A stretch of 64,000 nucleotides of DNA from Bolinopsis microptera. Taxonomy: Eukaryota > Ctenophora > Tentaculata > Lobata > Bolinopsidae. Each line of letters starts with the position of its first letter. Within the stretch, counting starts at the first letter, position 1. This document shows positions 1 through 10,600 of the stretch, piece after piece. Location: assembly GCF_026151205.1 (NCBI RefSeq), contig NC_087082.1, positions 5,215,908 to 5,279,907 of the forward strand. The letters are read 5' to 3'. The position numbers and the translations under genes are program-made. The notes under the pieces are model-generated. The model worked only from the letters and a program-made list of their open reading frames with translations, was not told the DNA's origin and did not search any database.

Positions 1-231
1 GGGAGTTATAAACTTTAGTGACCTAAAAGGTCATTTATAAGGAGCTCAATGTTGAATCAGCACAGAATATACACCTTGTTAAAGAATCATTATTAATCTA
101 ATGCTGTTTAATTCTACAGTAACTTAATAATTTAAAACAAAACATAATGTGAAAACCGAAAACAAAAAGTAAAATCCCATCTATGGAAGAATTATAACAC
201 CTTCCTAGGGAAATGATATGAACACACTCTT

Positions 232-899
232 CTATTCTACTTTTTTAATAAAAGGGATAATATTAAGTTCTCCAGGACCATGAGCATAACCACAACTAGA
301 AGCAGACAGATTACAACCTTGGGATGATGTTCATAAAACCAACACGTTTCGACTTCTTTAAAGCTGCGCTGTCATATTTCCTGTTGGGCGTTTTCCGATA
401 GCTGGACTTTTTAGTTTCCTTTGACCAGTCTCTCAGGGAAACCATACCATTTCTAATGGTAAATAACTGATGGAAATTTCTCAAAAACAGTTTGGATACC
501 TCCATTTTGGTCTTTAAGAGCCTCTTCAAAGTCAATGTTTTGTTTGATAGCAGAAATTATTTCTTTCAGATGAATAGATTTGCCTGCAGACCAAGCGGTT
601 TTCTCCTCCCTTAACATCTTGCAGCAGTAAAGAAGCAGTAAAGTTAACTATTCTAGAGCACAGTGTCTTGTCCAATTTGGAACCGTTCCTGATTTTAATG
701 TCTTTGGATCTTACAACACAATTCAAATTACTCTGATTGCCAGAATGCCCCCTGACCACATCAAGGATGAGTTTCTGTTTAATTTTATGATCAGTTTCAG
801 TGTAATATCTTCCTTCGGATACAAAACAAGTTCGTTTAGTAGATGGGATTTTCATTACATCTCGTTGATACTTGAACCCAAAATCAGATATTACTGACT
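232..899 (-). pseudogene. TRMT44: TRMT44-like 3' region, multiply frameshifted
   Basis: This is the continuation of the methyltransferase ORF that stops at position 900, but the homologous reading is spread over several frames. Near 918 the frame shifts by one base and then reads the conserved segment with MKIPSTKRTCFV. Further shifts are needed near 605-620, near 495 (into a stretch with TIRNGMVSLRDW), and two more near 320-335. The last part would encode a CCCH-type zinc finger (C-W-F-Y, then C, C and H before a GP) and end at 232. Five indels in about 650 bp suggest a decayed 3' end, or unpolished sequence at the window edge. The long intact ORFs elsewhere argue against generally poor sequence quality. 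Confidence 0.6.
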
Positions 900-1940
900 C
901 TACAAAGTCAAATAACAGTGGTATGTGGAGAGAGTAGCGTTTGTTCTAGAGTACTTGGCAGTAAAATTCCACGTGCAGCAGGGTAAGACAAAGAAATCAC
1001 AGTTGTATGAAATCATTGATGCTACATATGGCAACCAAGGGGTAAGTTCATCTGAATGATTTCCTATTAGCCAGTTGTGATCCGAGATTTCATTCCAGCT
1101 CTGAGGGTCAAAAAATTTCTCACACAATTTACTATTAGAAAACAATGTATACCAAATATTTCTGGATTTAACATCTATACCGATGCCACTAAATTTCTCT
1201 TGATTTAGGAGGTAAACAAGAAGCCCATTTCCACAACCTATATCAACAAATTTAACATAGTCTTGAGCATTATCTGCATATCGAGATTTCCAAAGACAGA
1301 TAAGATATGATGCTATACCAATATCTTCATGTATGAATTTACTTGGATCTGTTTGCATGTCCCAAGCATCAAATATGTCTTGGGCATACTTTTCTTTTAG
1401 ATGATTATATGTCAGATAGTATTGTTTAGGACACACAGCAGCATTAGGAGGAGTTTTAAATTTAAAATCATCTGCAGTCAACCATTTAACAACTTTTTGG
1501 ATCTTAAAACTTAAGGAAGAGTTTTCAGGCTGTTTCTCCCATATCTTGGACCTCATCTTAACCTTGCATAGTCCTTTTTCGTAGCACACATATAAGAAAC
1601 AATGAATTTCTTTGCTCACTGAGTCAAACACTGATACTATAAAATTCGATTCTGTCCTAGCGGCAACAAATTTTTGATGATGACCTTTGCTCAAAAGAAC
1701 TTCTCCACTGATTATTATTTCTGGATTGAAGGTGTTTATATCAGAAATTCCAAAGAGTGGACGTTTTAAGAGATCATGAACTAATTCAGGTAGTGCTGGT
1801 TCATTTTCCAGTACACAGTACTTTATGTCTTCAAAAATGAGCTGAGGCCTACTGGAGAGTGTATCAAAGACACTTACAAAGTTTTTAACATCCTGCTGTG
1901 TAACTTCAAAGTCCTTGTCCCCAATTGAGTTCATTGTCAT
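900..1940 (-). CDS. TRMT44: TRMT44-like tRNA(Ser) 2'-O-methyltransferase (N-terminal and catalytic part)
   Basis: The ORF encodes 346 aa. TRMT44/Trm44 makes the 2'-O-methyl-U44 modification of tRNA-Ser in the cytoplasm, using S-adenosylmethionine. Visible motifs are the AdoMet-binding loop FVDIGCGNGLLVYLL (about residues 231-245), GIGIDV a strand later, IGNHSDELTPW (about 292-302) and FVLPCC (about 318-323), all hallmarks of the family. The start is the first ATG after an in-frame stop. A good acceptor (cttgcag) ends at about 1970, so a 5' untranslated exon probably lies further right. The ORF ends prematurely in TYHCYLTL because of a one-base frame change near 918; the missing C-terminal part is still readable downstream in other frames. 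The gene may therefore be a recent pseudogene or contain sequence errors. Confidence 0.85.
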   Translation of the reverse strand: MTMNSIGDKDFEVTQQDVKNFVSVFDTLSSRPQLIFEDIKYCVLENEPALPELVHDLLKRPLFGISDINTFNPEIIISGEVLLSKGHHQKFVAARTESNFIVSVFDSVSKEIHCFLYVCYEKGLCKVKMRSKIWEKQPENSSLSFKIQKVVKWLTADDFKFKTPPNAAVCPKQYYLTYNHLKEKYAQDIFDAWDMQTDPSKFIHEDIGIASYLICLWKSRYADNAQDYVKFVDIGCGNGLLVYLLNQEKFSGIGIDVKSRNIWYTLFSNSKLCEKFFDPQSWNEISDHNWLIGNHSDELTPWLPYVASMISYNCDFFVLPCCTWNFTAKYSRTNATLSTYHCYLTL

Positions 1941-2529
1941 GTTGGTAATATACTACACCTGGGCCTGCAAGAGGAAGTTAGAATCAAATTGTAAGCAGTG
2001 TGATTTACAATTTATTATTATTTAAAAAAAAAATGAAATCTTTCAAATCAAACAATTACATACGATTACACAATGGATTAAATTAAAAAATGCATCCTGA
2101 AAGTATATGTAGATTTGCAAACTATTTTTATATGCGCAAAAGACTTAAAATTTCTGTAATTAAACGACTTGTAATTGTGGATCACCAAAACACAGATATC
2201 GAGTGCAGATGCAACTCCTGTACAAGCATGGGCCCAGCCAAAATTAAAATATACCACCACAAATAACCAAAATAATTACCTATCAAATTAATTATCAATC
2301 AGATCATATAATATTTGAGTTGTGAAAGTGCGATGTTAGCAGTTAGTATAGGTGGAATGGAGACAGTTTAAAAGTTGAATATTATGCATCAGCTACCAAA
2401 CATTAGGTATGGATCCTCTTCGATGAGGGAGTGCGCAGAAAAGAAAAGGTACATACACGTTACCTTGTCTACAAATAAAAAGTGAAACTAGCAACGTCAA
2501 TCAAATGAATATGGTTTGTTTCATTGATT

Positions 2530-2795
2530 TACATCTGTCTCCAAAGAGGCATCCGATTCTGAATCAGTGCTCCTCGTCAAACTTTTCTCACACATGTGAG
2601 CAGTAAGCTTGGATTTAAATTCTGTAACATGGGATCGTTCACATATTATGTAATCACATTTTGGACAATTTTTAATAAGTTTTACACATAGCTTTTGTGT
2701 TAAAATTACAGTAGCGTAATTATTTGGAAACCCCCTCCCCCTCGGCTGATTACGTAATATGTGAACATTGATGAAAACTGGCCACGGGCCTAAAT
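2530..2795 (-). other. possible terminal exon with Cys/His zinc-binding motif
   Basis: One minus-strand frame stays open to a stop near 2530 and contains NCPKCDYIICERSHV followed by KLTAHMCEKS and an acidic Ser-rich tail. The Cys-x2-Cys...His...Cys pattern resembles a small zinc finger. A possible 3' splice site (acacaaaag) lies at the 5' side near 2700. The upstream part contains a TTACGTAAT/GTGAAC motif that looks like dispersed repeat. It may be an exon of an unrecognised gene or a transposon fragment. Confidence 0.25.
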
Positions 2796-3689
2796 ATTAC
2801 ATATCAATCAATTACAATTCGTTAACATTACCAATATTAAAAACTGTCAAAAATATTTAAGAAAGTATTCTCTAGCCAAAGGGCTCAATATTTAAATCTA
2901 AATCTTCAATATTGTCTGGTTTAGGTCGCAACTTGGGCCCTCTGTCCCCCCCCCCTTATCGAAATAACTGTTGTCTTTAATACCTCAAAGCGCAAGCGCT
3001 TTCTAAGATATGTAACTGAGTCTGAATATCTCTGACCCGTTGGAGATTCCATCTTTTGTAATATGTGATCAACCCCATATTATCAACCTCTTTTTTAAAG
3101 AACTTTCGTTTTATTACAATACATATATAATATACAAAATTGGTTTTTTTTCGACCTCTTGAACATTGAATGGAACATGATTCCATTTGGTATGAGTCCT
3201 CATGAAGACACTTTTGGCAAAAGCATTGGTGGTTGTACTGGGTAGTGAATGAAAAAATATATAAAAATATATATATTCTCCCACCAACAAAAATTTATCA
3301 AAACATTATTCTATTTTCAAAAACTTAATCAAACTTCGCAGTGGAATAAAGATTTATAAAACACTTGTCCAATGTCTCTTTATTAGATCTGTTTCGGTTT
3401 TTATTTATTTTTTTAATTTTTTTAATTTTTTTGCACGATTGAAATTATTCAAACAATATACACATAATATAACAATAACCCTATACAAAATTTCTATATA
3501 GAAATTCAATAAAAAATCTTAGAAAATTTCATAAAAACCCTTTGTTGTAGTAGTAAAAGTAGCTAATTCAATTTGTTGGCTCTAAATTAATATCTAAATC
3601 TGATATCTTAACTTTACTACCGCTTTTTATCCCTCTTTCTCCTCAAAGAGCAATTATTGTCGTTCTTAATAAGTCAAGTCTTATTCTTT

Positions 3690-4770
3690 TCCTGTGGGGG
3701 TTCCCATTTGTAGCGCGATGGACTACTGGGCCGCGCATCCACTAATGCTTCTCGCAACCTTCTCGAAAGTCTGCCCGAGAGTTAATAGAACTATTAGTAT
3801 TTTCGAAATCAATCTTGACGGATGTTACTCGTCTAAATTTCTTCGAAGTAGCGCGCGCCGCTTTCTTCTCGATGGCACGAGCTACGAAGTAGCGCGCGCC
3901 GGGCCAGATCATTAACAATGGTCAAAGTCAATCCTGTAAAAGTATACTCCTTGTTTAGTAATTTATTTATATTTGTGTTTTTCTTTCCAGACTATCACCG
4001 GTCATGCTAAATTTTGTATCACGTGGTGACCCCCACTGTCGCTTCACTATAGGGGGACGATACTTCGTGCGCGGCGGGTCATACAACGTATGACGAGCTA
4101 AATTATAATGACATCAGTGTGTTTAAATTAATTGTTGACATCACTCTGTAAACTGTGCGTCTTTGGCGTGTGTCTTGTTGGAATTATGTCTCAATCCTTA
4201 TGCATATCGGTGAGATCATGCGAAGGATCAGGATTGACATCGTGAATCGAGGCGGCGCTCATTCTGTCATTCCACTGAATCTCTATTCGATTCCGCTTGA
4301 CGGATGTTACTCGTCTAAATTTCTTCGAAGTAGCGCGCGCCGCTTTCTTCTCGAAATGTTAGCGCGCGCCGGGCCAGATCATTAACAATGGTCAACAATT
4401 AGTGCCACTGCCACGATGTAGCGCGCGCCGGGTTAGTCCATTAACAATGGAAAATTCAAGTCCTTGACCACTTTATATTTTGTATCACGTCGTGACCCCC
4501 ATTGTCGTTTTACTAAGTGGTTAGTGGAAACAGTTTTTATTTCCCCTGTACCGTTTCTACGATACAGGGGGGGGGGGGGGGGGGGGCTCGTCGGGTTATA
4601 TACAACGTATAACAATTTATATTTTTATCTACTAGTACTACTACTAGTACCTGGTACCACTACAGTCTACACACGTCAACGGGTGATACTCGTAAAATAT
4701 TTTTTGGACTCGTCGACGAGTCCAACTCGGTGCGCGTCTTGGTAGTAGGTTATAAACCTACAACTATACA
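3690..4770. mobile_element. cluster of three short CpG-rich MITE families
   Basis: Three dispersed sequences recur here and at 55.0-56.7 kb. Family A starts GTATCACGTsGTGACCCCC and ends in the palindrome GTCATACAACGTATGAC (copies at 4018-4092 and 4482-4612). Family B contains GACGGATGTTACTCGTCTAA, then CTTCGAAGTAGCGCGCGCC and a TTAACAATGG tail (copies about 3818-3920, 4298-4398 and partial 4415-4455). Family C runs from AACGGGTGATACTCGTAAAA to GTAGGTTATAAACCTAC (about 4679-4762). Copies are 75-135 bp, noncoding, and unusually rich in CpG against AT-rich surroundings. Confidence 0.7.
4568..4587 (+). repeat. poly-G run inside a MITE A copy
   Basis: An uninterrupted run of about 19-20 G interrupts the middle of the family A copy at 4482-4612. 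Similar long G runs occur near 17,610-17,630, 26,585-26,605 and 39,687-39,704. Confidence 0.9.
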
Positions 4771-5930
4771 CGCTGCCGAGAACGTTTGATAAGATCGCTT
4801 TTGAATGGTGAAAAATGCTTCAAATAGACTAATTTAATGGCGAATCATTGGATCAAGGAGATGGAAATTCTTACTTTTCCACCACATTTATTCCTTCTAT
4901 AATTATAAAGCGCGACACTTTTTAGAATGTAACCGTGCGTCCTAACAATTTAAACAGTCTTATTTTGGTACAAAATGAGGAATAAATAAAGTTTAACAAC
5001 AGATAAAGGTGAACAAAACAAGTAAGAATAATCACATGATTTAATTATAATACACTTTGCGGTTGCCTATAATACTACGTTCTTTAATATTTTTAATAAT
5101 ACAGTATACACATGTTGAGCGATGGGTTTGGGGTTCGAATCCAATAACAATAGAATGTCATTAACAATAACATAATATCCTTTCACGAACGTTTCATATA
5201 AAATAACAGGGCTATTCATATCATACCTTTTCAAATTAAACGATGGTGCTTGGTGATGATTATTGATAAAGTCGGAGATAATAATGTTATAGATTATAAG
5301 TAAGAAGATAAAATCTTGAGATGTTAACATAGCCCTAAGCCTTTATCGGGTTGGTATCATGGAGCAAAAAGAGATGACACTCCGGCCACAGTATTCATGT
5401 TTATCTTTAATTTGTCCTCTAAAACGAGGTCAAGTTGAACCAAAGGCTTGAAATGCGGTCAACAGGGCCCTCGTTAAACGTTTGATTCAACAATAAAAAC
5501 TAGGATAATATACAGATATTGTGTATATTTCACGGGATTTAATATCTTAACAAAAATTGCATCAATTTATCGTACAAATAACTAACCAAATAATCTTAGC
5601 TATTGATAGCCGACCAGTAAGCCAGTATTTATTATAAAGCTTATGTTAGCTTCCTCGTGCGAGTGTGTTAAACTTAATGAGCCCGGGCGGCAATAGCGAG
5701 ACTAAATCAGTCCTGACAATCATAAACCAATTATATAAATCCTAGAAGACTATTCTGCTCGACTAATGGTAGAAATTTCAGAATATTAGATAGGTCAACG
5801 TAAAGTGTACACTCGCACCTCAGTGACCTTTAATATGTACACAGTGTCCGTAGGGCTACAGGAACAATCTAGTGTTATGTTATGTACATCATGTTGTGGA
5901 GAGGTCACAGGACGCTCGAGGAGGATACAA
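4771..5930. other. no gene recognised (3' side of NRBP)
   Basis: AT-rich sequence downstream of the NRBP stop codon. It has only short open frames without recognisable motifs. An isolated GGTTCGAATCC (B-box-like) occurs near 5134 but no tRNA fold was found around it. Confidence 0.5.
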
Positions 5931-5934
5931 GCAT

Positions 5935-6040
5935 CACGTGACTTGTAAACTAGCACGTGCAATGTGTATCACGTGACTTGTAAAATAGCACGTGCAATGT
6001 GTATCACGTGACTTGTAAATTAGCACGCGCATCACGTGGA
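5935..6040 (+). repeat. 35-bp minisatellite carrying CACGTG, overlapping the NRBP stop codon
   Basis: About three units of a 35-bp repeat begin with cacgtgacttgtaaa and include a second cacgtg/cacgcg. The final unit (atcacgtgg, 6031-6039) supplies the TGA stop of the NRBP reading frame on the minus strand. Confidence 0.85.
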
Positions 6041-6597
6041 CAAACACTCCTCCAGCGACTCCAGTACCATGTCTCTGTCCAGTTTGTTGAGAAGTCCGTA
6101 TTGGATTATCTCGTCTACTAGAGCTCCTGGGTCCTCTTGCTCGTTTATATCCGTACTCATTATACGCACCTGACACAGGGTACCGTGTTTGTTAATTAGT
6201 TAATTAGTTAATTAGTTAACTAGTTAATTAGTTAATTAGTTAATTAGTTAATTAGTTAATTCTATCTCAGATAAATATCAAATCTGAGATTGGGACAAAA
6301 TTTGAATTTAAAGCAATTCTTGAAGCTTCCTATATGCTATATTCACTGGTAAAACTCATTTCATAACATGCTGCATTTAGAAAAATTAATGCTTTATATA
6401 ATAGATGATAAATGGATAGTAATTTCGTACTGATAACAATTATTATTATTGTAAGTAAGTTAGCTAGTTGGTTAATAAGTAAGTTATCTGGCTAGTTAGA
6501 TTGTACGTACCATGTTATCGTTCATCTGGAACTCTAATTTTAGGTGCAGATTCCCACTCACAGCACTAGGGTTTAGCTGACACTTTATACACAGGAT
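6032..6597 (-). CDS. NRBP: NRBP exons 12-13 (C-terminal domain)
   Basis: Exon 12 (6597-6511, phase 0 both ends) encodes ILCIKCQLNPSAVSGNLHLK and LEFQMNDNM. Exon 13 (6169-6032) encodes VRIMSTDINEQEDPGALVDE, IIQYGLLNKLDRDMVLESLE and ECLST before TGA. This matches the conserved NRBP C-terminal domain ([20 protein letters not shown]... ELVQLGF... SLLEETL in human NRBP1), so these exons belong to the gene that starts at 47.2 kb although the glutaminase gene lies between. Both acceptors are preceded by arrays of CTAA-type repeats. Confidence 0.8.
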
Positions 6598-6603
6598 CTG
6601 GGA

Positions 6604-6650
<47 letters not shown>

Positions 6651-6893
6651 TTTAGTTAGTTAGTTAGTTAGTTAGTTAGCGAGTTAGTTAGTTAGTTATT
6701 TGGTGAGTTAGTTAGTTAGTTAGTTATTTGGTGAGTTAGTTAGTTATTTAGTTAGTTAGTTAGTTAGTTAGTTAGCGAGTTAGTTAGTTAGTTATTTGGT
6801 GAGTTAGTTAGTTAGTTAGTTATTTGGTGAGTTAGTTAGTTAGTTAGTTAGTTAGTAAGTAAGTTAGTTAGTTAGTTAGTTAGTTATTTGGTG

Positions 6894-6932
<39 letters not shown>

Positions 6933-7000
6933 AAGTTAGTTAGTTAGTAAGTAAGTTAGTTAGTTAGTTAGTTAGTTGGTTCGTTAGCTAGTTAGTTAGC

Positions 7001-7034
<34 letters not shown>

Positions 7035-7579
7035 TTTGGTGAGTTAGTTAGTTAGTTAGTTATTTGGTGAGTTAGTTAGTTAGTTCTCTCTCTCTCTGGT
7101 TTGGTCAACGGTTTCTGGCCTCCTAGTGAAGAGGGAGGCCTTCTCGCCGTGCCCACAGAGTGTGACTCCTGCTAGCCACACTCCAGGACTCCCTAAGTAT
7201 ATACAAAAGCATAGAATAATAGATATCAACGCAACAGACCTCTGGAGTCTCGAAGCTGTTACTACCTTGCTCAGAGCAAACCCACTTCAGATGTTCTTCT
7301 TCGGCGGGCAGGCGAGGGACTTCTGAGCATGGTCCACTGGATATGTGTCACTATCTGAGATAGTCCTGTGTGGATCTAATGTATGATTGTTTATGAGCCT
7401 TGGTGTATGTCCTAGGTGCTTATCCAAATAGATCGTCTCTGTCAAACCTTGTTGACTTTTCCACAAATTTGATAATGTGGTCGAGTTTACTATTGATGAG
7501 TTCCTCAATTGTTAGGATGGGTTTACCAAATATCCTCAATCTAGTTGTCATCAGCTGGATGCATTCACATAGGAAGTGG

Positions 7580-7644
<65 letters not shown>

Positions 7645-10600
7645 AGTGGCGAAACGCTAAATGCACCTTTGTGCCGCTATTATCTATTTCGTGGCTACTA
7701 GCCTTGTGCGCAGCAGGGCGCCGCAGCGTGGATTAACAATTAAGGAATTGGGCGCGAATTTACATACTTTTTGTTCTCATTGACATGGAATAATCAAATA
7801 AAACACTTGAATAAAATAATTTTTCTAAATGAACTCACTGAGTTATTCATTTTCATTTTAAAATGAGAAGCAAAATGAGAAATTAATCTGTTGGTCACGA
7901 AAGACAAAAAACCTAATAGGATGTTATTCTATATCAACAACCCTTGTCTCTGATAATATTACTCATGTTTATAATTGAGAGTTACTCTATTATATATATA
8001 CATTATATTATATTCTAAAGTTAAAGTATATCAAAGATACAAAGTTCGTTCTAAGTAAAACGGCTAGCCTGTCTGTTTGGTCTAATGAGAAACCTATTTT
8101 GGTAGATCCATTGGCACTCAACAACTATGATGACATAGTATCTTGCTGTCCTGCATTGTCAACGTTTTTTATACTGTCTAACATCATAGTCCATTCAAAT
8201 CAAAATATATTAAGCTGAAGTACTTAATTCTACTTTCATATCCAGGAGTTATATTGGTTTTATATTAGCAGATTTAGGTATTATATATAATTATTGTATA
8301 CTATTGTATGTATAAATTATTGAGTAATCCAGTAAACAAAGCTGGTTTTCACTAAAATCATAGCCGGGATTCCACTTGCAGTTTCTAGCCACACCCCCTC
8401 GCTCTAGTAGCTTTGAGGTTACAGTCATCCAACTCCAGAAAATTGTACACAACGTCACTGGGTTAGAAATCTGGGGCATAAGGTTCTGGGGCACGAAGTT
8501 CCGGGGCTAAATATCAGGGGCACGTGCACGGAGTTCTGAGGCACAAAGTTCTGGGGCTAAATATTAGGGGCACGAAGTTCTGGGTAACAAAGTTCTGGGG
8601 AACGAGGTTCTAAGGCTTAATATCAGGGAAACGAAGTTCTGGGGCATAAGGTTCTGGGGCACGAGGTTCTAGGGCTAAATATCAAGGACACGAAGTTCTG
8701 GGGACGACTCAACCTATCAACCCCAGATTCCTTAACACAGCGCTGGTTTCTCAGCCTTTCCTCTCAACTGGAGAACCTCTGAGCCCCTCATCCCTCCATT
8801 TAACTTCAAGTAGTTGACAATGTCTCGCAACTGACCCTTGTCCGCGTTATCCAGAGGAGTAGAGTTCCACCTGTCCACAGGGTTAATATCAACTCCACAT
8901 GTCTTTATGAGGTACTTGATGACTTGGAAGTTGCCCGCACACACCGCCAGATGCAGGGCTGTTCTCTCGTCGTAGTTGGTAGAGTTGAAGTCTACCCCTA
9001 ACCCCATCTGGTTGTGTAGCTCTACCAGGTCACTGCTCAGAGCTGCACTCAACAAGTTACACAGCTCCATCTCCGGGCTCTCATTGTTTTGTTGAAGTCT
9101 CGGGTCTATCTTGTTCAGGTGACCCAGTACTCCGTCAAAGCTGTGGAACGCGTACCTCTCAATCAGCTTCTTAGCAAAGAGAATGCCCTTGTAACTGTTG
9201 CCTAGCTCATCTAGCGGAGGACTCCACACACATATCCCCATAACCCCCGGTATAACAATAAAGATGGAGCCTGCTACCCCAGACTTTGCAGGGAGCCCAA
9301 CATCAAATGTCCACTCTCCTGAGTAGTCGTACATCCCACACGAGCTCATCAGACTCAGAGTGTTCCGTACTGCGTCCGGTGAGATGCACACCTGGGGAGG
9401 TTGGTTGTGACGAGTTAGACCGTGTAGAGACTATAGATCTGGTAATCTGACTCAGATTACCAGATCTCTAGTCTCTACACTATCTCAGATTAAATCTGAG
9501 ATAGTGGGATATTTTGGTAATGCTGAAGTGGTTTTACACGGAGATTTTGCACTTGTATCTGCTGCAATGCGACAAAATGCGACTTAACACCCTAGATAGT
9601 TTACACAGTACCTGTTCAGTAGTAGGACACACTCCTCCATTAGCGATAGTCGCACTAATAACAGCAGCACTGTCACAACTAGCCTCCACACTGCACAGCT
9701 GGAAGTACAGGTCCAGGGTCTCCTTCAGTTTACAATCCTCGGGAAACACCCCCGCTTCCTTGAGGTAGTACCCAATAGCAAAGTTCCTGTCTGCCTCACC
9801 CTTCTCTGAGAGGAAGGTGGCATTGCTGAACCCGACAAACTCTCCCCCTGCCATTTTCTTATACATCTTCTCTGTGTATTCGTACCTGCAGTGTAGGTTA
9901 TAGTATACGCGTACCTGCAGTGTATGTTATGGTGTACGCGTACCTGCAGTGTAGGTTATGGTGTACGCGTACATGCAGTGTAGGTTATAGTGTACGCGTA
10001 CATGCAGTGTAGGTTATAGTGTACGCGTACATGCAGTGTAGGTTATAGTGTACGCGTACCTGCAGTGTAGGTTATAGTGTACGCGTACATGGTTAATAAT
10101 CGTTGCCAATATTAACTTATGTGTGTAAAAAAGAGCTGGTAAACTCTTTAGTCTTTATTACGAGTACCCTACAGAGCAGGTAAACACAAGTTTCCAATGT
10201 GGCTTGAAGCTACACTACATTCAATATTCACAATCATTAGCATAAACAATAGTATAAACATCTAGAATCTAGATTGTTAATAAGTATTAAGCGTACCTGT
10301 CAGCTAGACTGTGGTCCTTCCTCAGTACACTGCAACAACTGATAGCTCCGGGGTTTATCATGGGGTTGTGAGGAAGTCCGTTCTTATCCAGTGCTATCTG
10401 ATTAAACCCTAACCCACTTGGCTCCTTGCCAAGAAACTGGTGCACATACTCCTCACCGTGCTCGGTAACGTTTATAGCGTAGTTCAGAGCCTTGCTGCAG
10501 GACTGTATACAGAAGGGGATGTTCACGTCCCCTATAGAGTACCTCTGCCCGTCTACAGTGCACACTGATATACCGAAGCAGTCTGGGTTTGCACGTGCAA

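Noticed and set aside
5125..5145. tRNA gene at GGTTCGAATCC
   Set aside because: Only a B-box match; no A box or cloverleaf stems around it.
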